This document shows, in pieces, positions 35,101-44,800 of a DNA stretch of 64,000 bases. The notes under the pieces are model-generated. The model was not told the origin of the DNA. It was given only the letters and a program-made list of their open reading frames with translations, and did not search any database. How positions within the stretch are numbered: the first letter of the stretch is position 1; each line of letters begins with the position of its first letter. Both the position numbers and the translations under genes were made by a program. The DNA comes from Andalucia godoyi (lineage: Eukaryota; Discoba; Jakobea; Jakobida; Andaluciidae): contig VRVR01000021.1 in assembly GCA_009859145.1 (NCBI GenBank), positions 195,507-259,506 on the forward strand. Reading direction: 5' to 3'.

Positions 35101-37715
35101 ATCGACGAGTGAGTACGCTGCGTGAGATACGCGCTTCTGTTCTGGATCGGATACTTCGCAATCAATCGAGCAGCGAGGGGAGAACTTGGCTTCGAGAATG
35201 ACTGAGACAAAACCGGCAACGAATGAATCATCCTTTGCAGAGAGGGCGAACAAGGGATCACACCAGAAACGAGCAGTTCTGCATCCCGGTCCCAGTCAGT
35301 ATCCCCCAGGATCCAAAAATCTGGCTTCACAGCCCACAAAGCTCGGGCAACCTTCACGAAGAAAGGGTTCGGAAAGCCTTCATCCGTACAGGCGCGCGTC
35401 TCGAAAAAGCCAGCAACCGATCTGTTGGAGTAGTGCGGCTGCACAACGGTGCCAATCAAAATCTCGTGTCGGGACCAATGCAAGACACCGTCCGCATCCT
35501 TCCTGTACATCTCTTGCTTGTCCACCGGTTTGAGAAGTGGAGTCAGGTGCGCGTGGTCTATACGAAGACCGTCGATGTCCGCCTTGGCAATCCATTCCTT
35601 GAGTTCGTTCACGTACAGATTCCACGTGTCGAGATTACGGTAGTTCAAGAGCACCGAGTCCTGCCATTCAATGTCGCGACCGTCAATTGCATAATGGGGC
35701 ATAAGTCTCCCCGTATTGTCTGACGTATAAACAAGGGAGGGGAAGTATTTGCGATGTGCATTCTTGGCAGACACGCGAGTTGTTGTGCCGACGACCACTT
35801 TGATGCGGGATCCGTGGGCCGTTGACATCAGCTTTTGGAACTGCGTGATGCCACCTTTCGACGCTGACGGCACCGCTCTTTCGACTGGTGCATACGGATG
35901 GAAGTAGAATCGCTCCATGGCGCCAGTAAGGTGAACCGCTGTTACGCCTCGTTGGCGGTACGCGGAAATCTTGGACCCTACGTCAGCAAAGGTGCCAGCC
36001 TGGCGAATGCTCTCTTCAGTGCCATGTGCAGTATGAGAACCCCAGCGAGCGTTCTCGCAATCGACCCACACATCATGCATGACTTCCGTTCGGAGGTCTG
36101 GCTGGATCATGATGCGGCCTGCAGACACGGTGGCTGACCCAGAGCGTATGCGGTAATCCCACATTCCACAGCGCAGACCAGTTAAGAGAGGAAGCGCATA
36201 AAAATCCTGGCTACCGACAGACACCACGATAGGAATCGTCATTCGAGTAGGCTGAGTTCGACGGGGGGTTGGCACGGATATTTCCAAGTGCAGATCCGTT
36301 CTCCTCCATCCAGATGCTTCATCCAGAGACACAAAATCCGCGTTCTTCACAACATCCTTGTACGAAAACGACTCGTCGCGACCAACCCGTGCAACTGCCA
36401 CGCCCAAAAACGACGGAGCGTTCGCAATGCTGCCACTCGAATTTTGGAAAATCTTTGCTGAGATGGGTACGACAGCATTGAAATCGTCAACGCTGGAGTA
36501 CAGATCCCGCGGCCCTGTAAAGTATGCCGGATTGCCCTCCTGACGCGGGACCGGGCCGTTCACATCAAACGTACGGTACACAATGACCACAGCATCTCCG
36601 AGACGACACATCAACGGAACAAACGGGCCGCGATCTTGCAGCGACGGTGGCTGTTTTGGAGTCGTCTGCAACGGCATAAACGTGACGGAGGCGCTCTTTG
36701 GCGTGGACGGAGTGGAGGATGCTGCAGACTCCGAAGCGGCTGCATCTGCGGCAGTCGGCGTCAAGAGCCCGTCTGACTCTCGCGACAGCTGCCATGTATG
36801 GCCGTCGTAGACGGCATTGAGCAGTCTGATGGAATCATCAGCGATATCTTCTATATCAGATCCGTGGAGTGCAACAAGAAACCGCTCCAAGATCTGCACG
36901 TCTGCGCAGCGATGGTTGATGGACATGATCGCCAGCAACCTTGACTTCAGATCGGCGAACGTTCGACGAATCACTGTCTCGTCATTTGAGGTGAACGCCT
37001 CTAGATAGGACTCCTCCAGCTCTTCTGTAACAGAGTACTTCATCCTTTCTTGGAGCAGGCTCTGCAGACGGTCAACAGTCGCCTGAAACGATCCCAACAC
37101 ACGCGACTTCCAATGCTGAGCAATCAGATGCGGTGCAGACAGTGAGTCCTTTGCATCCTTTTGCGCGAATACCGAGACATACCGGTGGTACACCAAGGAA
37201 GAAAAGTAATGGTCCAGAGCACCCGCACATTGCAGAACAAAATTCACAAGCGAAACGTGCAATGCAGGCGAATCGGAACTGGCCTCTGCATTCGATTTTG
37301 AACCATCCGAAGAGAACGATACCTCGAAGGAAAGGTCGGAAGTGAACACGTGCTTCTCAGCTTCTCGGAAGGTAGCGAGAGCCGGGGCAAACCCAAGTTT
37401 CAGAATCGAAGCGTGGATCTTGACGACCGCGGCAACCAGCAGATTCCGCACATTGTCTGAGAGTGGGAGAAGCCCGTCTGCCTCCACAAGATGATCCGCA
37501 GCACTTGCAATCCGATCTCGGACCGATGGATACGTCTCAGCATTGATTTCATTCAAGAGCGCAAGAACATCAGGAGCAAGGCGAAGCACACACGACTGAC
37601 TTCCCGAAAGCGTCGTGGACTGTGATGCCAGCAGTTCAGAATTCTTCACGTCTGGTGTCAGATCCGATACGACCAAGTCCCAAAAAAGAGACTTTTGGGA
37701 AATATAAGTCGACAT
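32181..37715 (-). CDS. GH13-like/GT5 starch (glycogen) synthase fusion
   Basis: 1844 residues in one exon. Residues 1-320 are a helical region of unknown type, ending in a Ser/Ala/Pro linker. About 340-560 is beta-rich, possibly carbohydrate-binding. About 575-1050 is a GH13-fold domain with GLRIDHAHLTPLL, closest by eye to the glucanotransferase half of glycogen debranching enzyme. Its nucleophile Asp is kept, but the acid/base position reads LGDTDWD (Asp for Glu) and the third site SSHPWT, so activity is doubtful. About 1174-1660 is a GT5 glucosyltransferase: MVTPEIAPWSKIGGVAVMVD, VTHDWPSGL, FSFVGRITEQKGVHL, LMPSLFEPGGQVQQ. A Pro/Ser-rich tail (1670-1844) follows. It likely elongates a cytosolic alpha-1,4 glucan; the nucleotide-sugar donor cannot be told from sequence. 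Confidence 0.88.
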   Translation of the reverse strand: MSTYISQKSLFWDLVVSDLTPDVKNSELLASQSTTLSGSQSCVLRLAPDVLALLNEINAETYPSVRDRIASAADHLVEADGLLPLSDNVRNLLVAAVVKIHASILKLGFAPALATFREAEKHVFTSDLSFEVSFSSDGSKSNAEASSDSPALHVSLVNFVLQCAGALDHYFSSLVYHRYVSVFAQKDAKDSLSAPHLIAQHWKSRVLGSFQATVDRLQSLLQERMKYSVTEELEESYLEAFTSNDETVIRRTFADLKSRLLAIMSINHRCADVQILERFLVALHGSDIEDIADDSIRLLNAVYDGHTWQLSRESDGLLTPTAADAAASESAASSTPSTPKSASVTFMPLQTTPKQPPSLQDRGPFVPLMCRLGDAVVIVYRTFDVNGPVPRQEGNPAYFTGPRDLYSSVDDFNAVVPISAKIFQNSSGSIANAPSFLGVAVARVGRDESFSYKDVVKNADFVSLDEASGWRRTDLHLEISVPTPRRTQPTRMTIPIVVSVGSQDFYALPLLTGLRCGMWDYRIRSGSATVSAGRIMIQPDLRTEVMHDVWVDCENARWGSHTAHGTEESIRQAGTFADVGSKISAYRQRGVTAVHLTGAMERFYFHPYAPVERAVPSASKGGITQFQKLMSTAHGSRIKVVVGTTTRVSAKNAHRKYFPSLVYTSDNTGRLMPHYAIDGRDIEWQDSVLLNYRNLDTWNLYVNELKEWIAKADIDGLRIDHAHLTPLLKPVDKQEMYRKDADGVLHWSRHEILIGTVVQPHYSNRSVAGFFETRACTDEGFPNPFFVKVARALWAVKPDFWILGDTDWDRDAELLVSGVIPCSPSLQRMIHSLPVLSQSFSKPSSPLAARLIAKYPIQNRSAYLTQRTHSSILPLNSSHPWTMLDLMYLLPWVPCTSSIELDTFPFSVDITTGRRHRMNVSFSQQFLEEYVVSRTSLRRRYDVLLKGELEFVPSPNPHQIACFIRWIRATGEMCFCAVNMSPSDAHWVPLSIPKSAVVRSDEMYSVSRVEPKGKVEYFYGEEIVALSGVDMKPITFQVTPSSSLCLLVSPMQDTVSSRRLVVESSLRRCLECQDHALPSHHFYKNVLKALQDRNRSDEFFDLIKRYASVLTPPLERDLLPAVLHRVLFHAVQQETAKEVVVASYLRSAALNKQGIDTVVFDVCRSLLERNKLGSIVMVTPEIAPWSKIGGVAVMVDALAQDLASMGLEVHVLSPYYNKNNAGKTDYLKEDGIFLDSIIQTNVGFDTVNVGLHYVHRNNVHYYFLHHADIFPVAYRSGRAMDQCRTVVLLARAALETLCQKHILPAVIVTHDWPSGLVAAYTKLGYYGSSFRGATLMHVVHNLEEGYQGRIYPEAHLHAADDHFGWIHQLPDDVVWDPYIRCIDSSRAALRMSDQWGTVSLSYRNDLLSSSSYAYVLRKYARPFAYSNGIRVAVRRAQMAKIAPSHEAAKEIVQKKYFGRSEPSVPVFSFVGRITEQKGVHLIVDAVEHLMYTYSGKLMIIIGGQANYTDPYAARCGARMRALRSLFPNQFWCDPDAFFADGPLVNIGSDFGLMPSLFEPGGQVQQEYFAAGTPVVAFATGGLKDTVSEFDVDSERGNGFLFLGYRVADFINCVDRCMRVYERKDQYERLRENAERSVLDSMHVSRQWGKEFARLRGCLWVEDVINEMHSLQTQNSVRVVRTTSGASSVPEWLPPVPHVQKMEQKLQNATAVAQSIPIHSNPTMMSPAHSAPVGMPSTTNWYPSSAVTADLATPATSGLSLPASSSGGPVYPVPLPPQPAPAFAPSGSERERASSVPSSIDVSTKPLINAPGVVTATTEQRRPSIPTPTNPEPRRISLPLSTNPQ

Positions 37716-37726
37716 TTCACTTTCTC

Positions 37727-37792
37727 CTTTTCTTTTTCTTTTTCTTTTTCTTTTTCTTTTTCTTTTTCTTTTTCTTTTTCTTTTTCTTTTTC
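37727..37792. repeat. (CTTTTT)11 hexamer tract in the GT5-gene leader
   Basis: About eleven copies of a hexamer starting 12 bp upstream of the fusion-enzyme ATG; in the sense strand of that gene it is a purine tract (GAAAAA)n. The rest of the 37716-38202 divergent interval is A/T-rich, with a TTGTTGC run near 38160-38190 upstream of ALG11 and no gene. Confidence 0.9.
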
Positions 37793-38202
37793 GATCAGCG
37801 AACTGCTGGGAAATAAAAACAATATTCTTGTATAAAGAAGTAATCAACTAATTAAATTTTTAAATATAAAAATAGAAGAAAACCAAAAGAAAAGAACAGC
37901 AAGCAAAGCAGGTTAAATAAATAGTCGTGCGGGAATTCGAACATCCTGCTGCAGAGTGCAAATAGGGAAAGCACCCATCGCCCACTTGAACTCAGCGGGG
38001 AATTTGTGTTTTCCTACGTATCTCCAAGTTGTGCCAAGTTGATGATGTGCACTTGATGCAAAGTGAATCGATATTGCCGGACTTTCCTAATTGTCAGTTT
38101 TTTTTTCCGTGAGTGTTTTTCTTCTTTCTTCTTTCATCATCTTCTTGGTTTTTTCTTCTTCTTGTTGCTGTTGTTGTTGCTGTTGTTGCTGAGAACATCG
38201 CG

Positions 38203-39591
38203 ATGTCGGTTCGAGAGTACGCTGTGGTGGCATTCCACTTGGTCGCACTGATGCTGTTGTGGCCTGTACTTGGAATTCTTTTCAGAGTTGTTCGGCTATT
38301 CTGCGTGTTCTTCTGGAGAAGGCCAAAGAAGAGCCGCGATGCTGCGATTTCGTATTTCCACCCGTTTGCACTGTCTGGAGGCGGTGGCGAACGTGTGTTG
38401 TGGCAGGCAGTCCGCGGCCATTTGGAATTCTCGGATAGCAATTTGGTCATTTATTCGTCACAGATCCCCGAGTCATTGGATCATCTTTCACGCAAGATTG
38501 GCTCGTCGTTTGGAATCCATTTGGATCCATCTGTTCTGCACAGACGACTGGCTTTTGTGCACCTTCCATTTTCAGCTTGCTTGGACCCGCAGTCGTTTCC
38601 AGTCGCAACCATGTTTTTCCAGCTGTTTGGGGCGGTCTGCGTTGCGTTTCATGCAGTTCTTCGCGATCCGTTTGTTCAAGTGTTTATCGACTCAACGGGG
38701 TGGGCTCCAACCCTCATGTTTGCCAAGGTCCTGACGGGCTGTCGCACCGGTGCCTATGTTCACTATCCGACAATTTCGGATGTGCATCTGGACGCTGCAA
38801 CGGGATTCCTGCGCAAACTGTACCTGGGTGCTCTGTTCCTGTTTTATCGATTTTGTGGATCATTTGTCGACTTTGCCGCTGCGAACTCATCGTGGACGAT
38901 GGCGCGCATGAAGAAGATATGGCCGTCGACAGCCATCAGCCTTGTATATCCTCCATGTCCTGTAGAGGCACTTTCGGCGATTGCGACGACCAGCAAACGC
39001 GAGCGTATCATTTTGTCCATTGGCCAGTTCAGACCAGAAAAGAATCACGCGCTGCAGCTTCAAGCGTTTGCAGAGGCCGTCGCAAATGGGTTGCATCAGG
39101 CAAGACTTGTGGTCATTGGGTCCACACGAAGCCCGGGCGATGAAGACAGGGTCGTGTCTCTGCAGACCCTTGCACGGGATCTCGGGATTTACCCCTCTCA
39201 AGTCGAGTTTCTGGTGAATGTTCCGTTTGCGACCATCAAGGAATTTCTTGGACGAGCTTTGGTGGGCGTCCACACAATGCAAGATGAACACTTTGGAATC
39301 TCGGTTGTCGAGTTCATGGCGGCAGGTGTGATCCCAGTCGCCCACCAGAGTGGCGGGCCGTTGGATGATATCGTCCTTGATAATGGAGAGAATGGTCTGC
39401 TGGCCAAGAACGCCCACGAGTTTGCCCACGCCTTTGTCAAGTTGCTTGAGCAGATGTCACCTTCGGAAGTGTCAAAGATGCGAGAAAGATCGCAACGGCG
39501 TGCACAAATGTTTTCATCGCGCGAGTTTGAGGAACAGTGGATTGGCTTACTCGTGCACAACAACGTTTTCCCAAGAAAGAAGGAGCACTGA
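38203..39591 (+). CDS. ALG11: ALG11 alpha-1,2-mannosyltransferase
   Basis: 462 residues from the ATG at 38203. GT4 enzyme on the cytosolic face of the ER that adds the fourth and fifth mannoses to the dolichol-linked N-glycan precursor. An N-terminal TM anchor (about 7-36) precedes FHPFALSGGGGERVLWQAV. Further hallmarks are VFIDSTGWAPTLMF, GAYVHYPTISDVHL, VYPPCPVE, ILSIGQFRPEKNHALQLQAF and the donor-site EX7E region HFGISVVEFMAAGVIPVAH. The length matches the family (~460-550). An earlier in-frame ATG at 38113 would add a Phe/Leu-rich stretch and is less likely. Confidence 0.93.
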   Translation: MSVREYAVVAFHLVALMLLWPVLGILFRVVRLFCVFFWRRPKKSRDAAISYFHPFALSGGGGERVLWQAVRGHLEFSDSNLVIYSSQIPESLDHLSRKIGSSFGIHLDPSVLHRRLAFVHLPFSACLDPQSFPVATMFFQLFGAVCVAFHAVLRDPFVQVFIDSTGWAPTLMFAKVLTGCRTGAYVHYPTISDVHLDAATGFLRKLYLGALFLFYRFCGSFVDFAAANSSWTMARMKKIWPSTAISLVYPPCPVEALSAIATTSKRERIILSIGQFRPEKNHALQLQAFAEAVANGLHQARLVVIGSTRSPGDEDRVVSLQTLARDLGIYPSQVEFLVNVPFATIKEFLGRALVGVHTMQDEHFGISVVEFMAAGVIPVAHQSGGPLDDIVLDNGENGLLAKNAHEFAHAFVKLLEQMSPSEVSKMRERSQRRAQMFSSREFEEQWIGLLVHNNVFPRKKEH

Positions 39592-39738
39592 CGGAAGAGC
39601 GGCGTTGTTTCAAGCCCAGTTCTAGCAATTTTTAGAGTTTTCATAATGGAAAGAGTCTGTACATAAATTCTTACAAACAAAATGTAATAAAAGAAAAGAA
39701 AAATCCAACTGCATAATTTCTTTCCATATTCTCTTTCA

Positions 39739-41373
39739 TCATGCACATACGTCAGTGGATTTCAGACGAGCGAACAGCGGTTGCGTCACGTTCATAGAAA
39801 GAATACGGTTCAATGAGTTGTCAATGGAAAAAGAAAACGGAAGACCGAAACGTACGTGTTGGGCAGATGATAAATCTTTTGCTGCCAGTGCGGAAATGCC
39901 CTTTTCTGCGGAAATCGGAATGATCGGGCTGAGCGCGATCATCGAGGCACGCAGGACCTCGAGTGAAACCAGCAGTGTTCTTGAAAAAAGAGCAAAGTCG
40001 CCACCAGGCTTCACAGTGTCCCACGGCCTGGCCGCAGAAAAATACGAGTTTCCAAGGCGCAGCAACTCTAGTATGTGTTCAATGACCTTGGATATTTCTC
40101 CATCGTCGTAGTACACATGAACGGTTTCTCGCAAGTTGTTGATCCTCGAGAAAATTTCCGTTTCCTGCGCAGACTGCGAAACAAAAGGATTTGCAAGTTT
40201 GAAGAACTGCTTCGCAAGCGCCTCCCGATCTGTCTTGGCCAGCAGTGCCAATGTGCGGGACAGCAAGTTTCCAAGAGTATCTGCCAAATCAACGTTGCAT
40301 TTCTGGAAGACGAGGTCCCGCAGGAAGTTTGAGTCTTGCGACAACGAGCTCTCTTTCATCATGAAATATCGGAAGCGGTCCATTCCGATTGAGTCGACGT
40401 ACTTGCATGGTTCAACAACATTGCCCAGCGATTTCGACATTTTCTTTCCATCCACCACCCAGTGCGCATGGCAAACAATTTTTTTTGGAAACGGAAGATC
40501 GGCAGCCAGAAGAAATGCAGGCCAGTACACCGCGTGAAACTTGAGAATATCCTTGCCAATGACTTGGTGCGTCGGAGGCCAGGAGTCCACAAACCTGGGC
40601 GATGGATACCCAGCAACGGTCAGATAGTTCGCCAGAGCGTCCAGCCAAACATAGATCACTTGCCGATCGTCATCGGACAGATCAGCGCTCTTGATATCAA
40701 ACGAACGGGACGGAACCGGAATGCCCCAGGGGACTCGTGCGACCGGTCTCGACACACTCAAATCCCCAATATCGGAATCCAGATACGCCAAGACCTCGTT
40801 TTTCCGAGACGCAGGCACAATCTGCATCTTTCCTGAATTGATGATCGACTTGATCTCGTCACGAAACGCAGAAAGCTTAAACATCCAATTTAGCTCGGAG
40901 ATGAGTTCGACTGGTCTTCCTGACAGCTTGGAGCATCTCGACCCGTCCTCCAAAACGATAGTGTCTTCCTCCTTTAGAAACTCTTCGTCGGATACTGAAT
41001 ACCACCCGGAATACGATCCGCGGTACAGATACCCCTTTGATTGCAAAATATCCCACAGTCGATGCACACTCTCAACGTGTCTGGATTCCGTAGTCCGGAT
41101 GAAATCATCCTGCGAGCAATCAAGCTGCAGCGCCAGAGACCGGAAGCAATTTGAATTGTGTGTGCAGAATTCCATGGTGGTCATATTCGCACTTTGAGCA
41201 GCCTCGTGCACCTTCTTGCCGTGCTCATCCGTGCCCGTTGCAAGCAGCACTCTTGCACCATTCAACCGGTGCCATCGCGCAATCACATCAGCAAGAACCA
41301 ACGAGTACGCATGCCCTAAATGCGGAGCTCCATTCACGTAGAAAATCGGAGTCGTCACAAACACCCGATTCAT
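39739..41373 (-). CDS. Methionyl-tRNA synthetase, mitochondrial/bacterial type
   Basis: 544 residues. Class I synthetase with HIGH as HLGH (18-21, within TPIFYVNGAPHLGHAYS) and KMSKS at 311-315. It lacks the cysteine-rich zinc knuckle of the cytosolic enzyme and has GWYSVSDEEFL and WGIPVPSRSF, as in the short (MARS2/MetG2) type. It ends soon after the anticodon-binding helical domain, with no tRNA-binding EMAP/OB extension. The frame is open upstream to 41496 with a basic stretch, which could be an N-terminal presequence using another start. It probably charges mitochondrial tRNA-Met. Convergent with ALG11, 147 bp apart. Confidence 0.92.
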   Translation of the reverse strand: MNRVFVTTPIFYVNGAPHLGHAYSLVLADVIARWHRLNGARVLLATGTDEHGKKVHEAAQSANMTTMEFCTHNSNCFRSLALQLDCSQDDFIRTTESRHVESVHRLWDILQSKGYLYRGSYSGWYSVSDEEFLKEEDTIVLEDGSRCSKLSGRPVELISELNWMFKLSAFRDEIKSIINSGKMQIVPASRKNEVLAYLDSDIGDLSVSRPVARVPWGIPVPSRSFDIKSADLSDDDRQVIYVWLDALANYLTVAGYPSPRFVDSWPPTHQVIGKDILKFHAVYWPAFLLAADLPFPKKIVCHAHWVVDGKKMSKSLGNVVEPCKYVDSIGMDRFRYFMMKESSLSQDSNFLRDLVFQKCNVDLADTLGNLLSRTLALLAKTDREALAKQFFKLANPFVSQSAQETEIFSRINNLRETVHVYYDDGEISKVIEHILELLRLGNSYFSAARPWDTVKPGGDFALFSRTLLVSLEVLRASMIALSPIIPISAEKGISALAAKDLSSAQHVRFGLPFSFSIDNSLNRILSMNVTQPLFARLKSTDVCA

Positions 41374-41878
41374 TCTTCTCTCGCCCCTATATGCTTCCCT
41401 TTTCCCCCTTTTCCCCCTCTTTTTGTTCTTCTTCTCTTCGCTCGAATGATTCCTATTTCCTAACGTAATCCAAAATGAACAGCAGCAAATCCTCAACTTC
41501 TCAATTCCTCCTCAACTTACTCGTGCTTTCCGCTCCGTTTCCTCGAATCCAAAAATAAGAAAAAAAACTTCGCTGGTCTTGCACGATAGAGCATGCAGAT
41601 TAAGTATGCCAGTCGAGCGTCCTTTGCTTGCCCCGACAACAACATAAAAAACCTCAGTTTCAGCTCTTTCCCCTTTCCCTCCTTTCAATATGCCCCGAGC
41701 TAGGTCATTGTTTCAGCATATTGTTTTTTTAAAGAATAGATATTAAACAATATATTTTTCTATTTTTGTTTTCTGAATCCGGTTTGAGATTGCGTGCGTG
41801 CGTGCGTGCGTGTGCGTGTGCGTGTGTGTCTGTCTGTCTTCGTTTGTGTTTGTGTTTGGGTGTGTGGAGCTTGTAATC
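41374..41878. other. Divergent promoter space with GCGT/GT tract
   Basis: It holds a (GCGT)n(GTGC)n(GT)n tract at about 41793-41829 in the leader of the TRAPPC11-like gene and a C/T-rich tract beside the synthetase gene. No gene is supported. Confidence 0.45.
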
Positions 41879-44800
41879 ATGTGCAGTAGTGTTGTTCTTG
41901 ATGACATTTTCCAATACTCAAAGGAAGTTACAGAGACGTATCTTCCTTGTGCGTCCCTTGTTCGGTTCGGAAATGCAGCTATTGACGACATTGCAATGGA
42001 CTTGAGTTTGATGAGCGACATTCGAGCCAAGTGGCGGATTTTCCCAGAGGCTCGCGACTTTCAGATGTCGCTGGCTTCCATTGAGGAGGGCCTTCCGTTG
42101 ACGACCCTGGTAGACCCAAAGTGGATCCGAATGCACTTGTCGACTGCGCCGATGGTCAACATTTGTGTGTTTTCATTGGATGCAGACGATGACACTTGGA
42201 GAAAGAATGTGGAGTTCTGCGAAAAGGAGATATTCAGCAAAGCACACGGCTCAAAGTTCATTTTCTTGATCAGGGCTCTTAATGCGCGTGCCGAAGGATC
42301 GTCGAGCATTCCGTCTGCTTCATCGTCAAATACTGCTGGTGTTGCCAAGTCCCCGTCGCTTACGCAAGGGATCAACGTTATTGCTGCATCGGGTGGCCAG
42401 AGTGTCGATAACGCATCTGCACCAACCTCCCCGAGTGCGCCGTCGTCTGCATCGGATGATCGAGTGTCTGAACTCAAGAAGAGATTGGAAGGAGAGTTTC
42501 TGGTAATTCCGATTATCCGACCGAACACGGCAAACCAGACTGCAGTACCGCCATATATGAACAAGGTGGGAAAATGGGTTTCCTCGTTGGTGGAATCTGT
42601 GGGAAAGGACCGCGTGAAGAGCGCCAAGAAAATGGTCTCCGAAGGAAGAACGTTGGATATGGGGTCAATGGTCCGGTACCTATTTGCAGAGGGATTTTGG
42701 AATGAGGTGCGGCGAAAGTACGACTCGGCGTTCAAAAAGTACGAAGAGGCTCATCGGCTGATCCTCCAGTCTTCGGTGCAGGACTACACCGTTCCGCCAA
42801 TGGATGTGCTGTACTGTTCAGAATATCTATCGTTTCGTATTCGCCGGCTCCGCGTTCTCAATTACTACGCAAACATCAGGAACACCCCTTCTTCACAAGA
42901 ACCAAATGCCAAAGTGTACATTGTGAACCAATTTAGAGAGCAGTATCGTTGGTATACATCTCAGCTTCTGTCTTCTGTTGCCGATCTGCTGCGATCTCGC
43001 TTGTTCCTCGCTAGACAATGCTTCTCCTTCGGGAAGATTTTGTGTGAAAAGGTGCTCACAGATATCGTGGTGTCGTATTTTGTGTCCACTGTTGTGGAGT
43101 ACCGTTGCCAACCGGCATTTTATTTTCGTGCAGCGGCGAACCACATGATCGAATCGCAAGCTGTCGCGCTGTTGATTTGTAACCGAAATACGAATGTGCA
43201 ATCGGCCGTGGACGTTCGATCTCTCTCCCTGTCCTTCGCTCCGGAAGTTGCGAAGTCATTTTTGATGGTGATAACCAATCCAGGTAGGAACATTGCTTCT
43301 GATACGCTGGTGACTGAGATTCTCAGTGTTATTGGAAAGCGGCAGTTTTCTGAGAATGTTTTAGGACTTTTGAAGATCCAATTGGACTCCATCCCTGTCC
43401 ACAAACTGAGGCTTCGCTCGGAAATTTTGATGCGCATGGTGGACCAACAGATTGTACTGCACGAATGGATGGAGGCTCTGGAGAAGTTGCGCGAAGTTCG
43501 TCCGATCTTGCGCAAGGATTATTGGCGCTTTGAGACGGTATATCACGTCCAGAAGACATTGTTTTGCGTCCAGCAACTCATCGACAAGGTGTCGCAAATC
43601 CCACAGCAATTGCCGAAGGTGTATGGTTCTGCGTGGCAAGAGTATGTTTTATCGTCGATGGAGGTTGTGTCCAGCGCTTCGCTGCTGCCGTTTGAGGTCC
43701 GCAAGCAGTATTCAGATTCCTTGCTGTCGTTCATGCAAAAGTTTTCGTCGATCGCGAATGTCGTGGAAACCGAACTCTCTGCAAAGCCTTCTCTTGTGCT
43801 GGATCCGTGGACGACAGTCCCTTTGTTTGTTGTCGAGCCTTCGTTTTCTGCATTCTCTGTGCACGTTGGGGACAAACTGCAGTTCAAGGTCAAGCTGACT
43901 GTCCTGCTTCCGCCAGAATGTGTCCGACAACTCCTCTCCGCGGACCTCGCGTCGCATATTTTCCCTTCACTGTCAGCAGAATTTCGAGGAATCCCGTCGT
44001 TGAAGGTCGACTACCACTCTTCAGACATCGATGAGGGTACTGGACTATTGGTTGTCTGCTTTGCATGCGAGGTTCCCACCGTCCTGAAGACGTTCTTGTC
44101 TCTAAAAATGCTGTCAGGAAGCTCTCGCTTTGCGGGGCTTCCGTTGACCTTCGACGCCTCTTGGTATTTCACTTCCGTCGAATGCTATTGCCATATTCAT
44201 TCTGCTCCGTCGCTTCTCGATGTATCTTTTGATTTGCTGGCTTCCAGTGTTGCAGACCGCGTTGTCGATATGAATACCCCGCTCTTTGTGAACGAAGCTT
44301 GCCGAGTACGTGTGACGATACGATCTCCTCGGGAGCACTGCGGTGGTGGTACGTACTCCATTCATTGCTTGTCGCCTGCGGATACTGCCGTTGCGCCGGA
44401 TTTATTGACGCAGTCCTCGAGCTCCATGTTTGGCAACATTCCAACACTGAACCCAGCAACAGGTGACGTGGATCATGTGTTTGAGTTTGTGGTTCGTTCG
44501 ACTGTACCGGGAATGAAGTCATTTAGTTTTGAAGGGGTGTATGCCTCTCCTCGTGATTCAAAGTGCATTCATACATCCTCTCTGAATCTTGTGTTTGCTT
44601 GGCCGTTTGTGGTCGGTGTGGATGTTTTCAAAACCTCGTCGAATTTCTTGAGCACTTTCCCGCCTCTGAGAACTGCTGCGTCATCTTGCTATCTGAACGA
44701 ACCGACTGTCTTTTCTGTGTTTATCAAAAGACCAGATGAAGGGGCCTCTCCTACTTCGAAACCGGATGATTTCGCGCTTCGTGTTTTTGCCGTGGATTGC

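Noticed and set aside
37925-38000. tRNA-like T-arm (gggaattcgaacatcc) on either strand
   Set aside because: The T-loop is one base too long, and no matching acceptor stem or D-arm box A could be paired around it.
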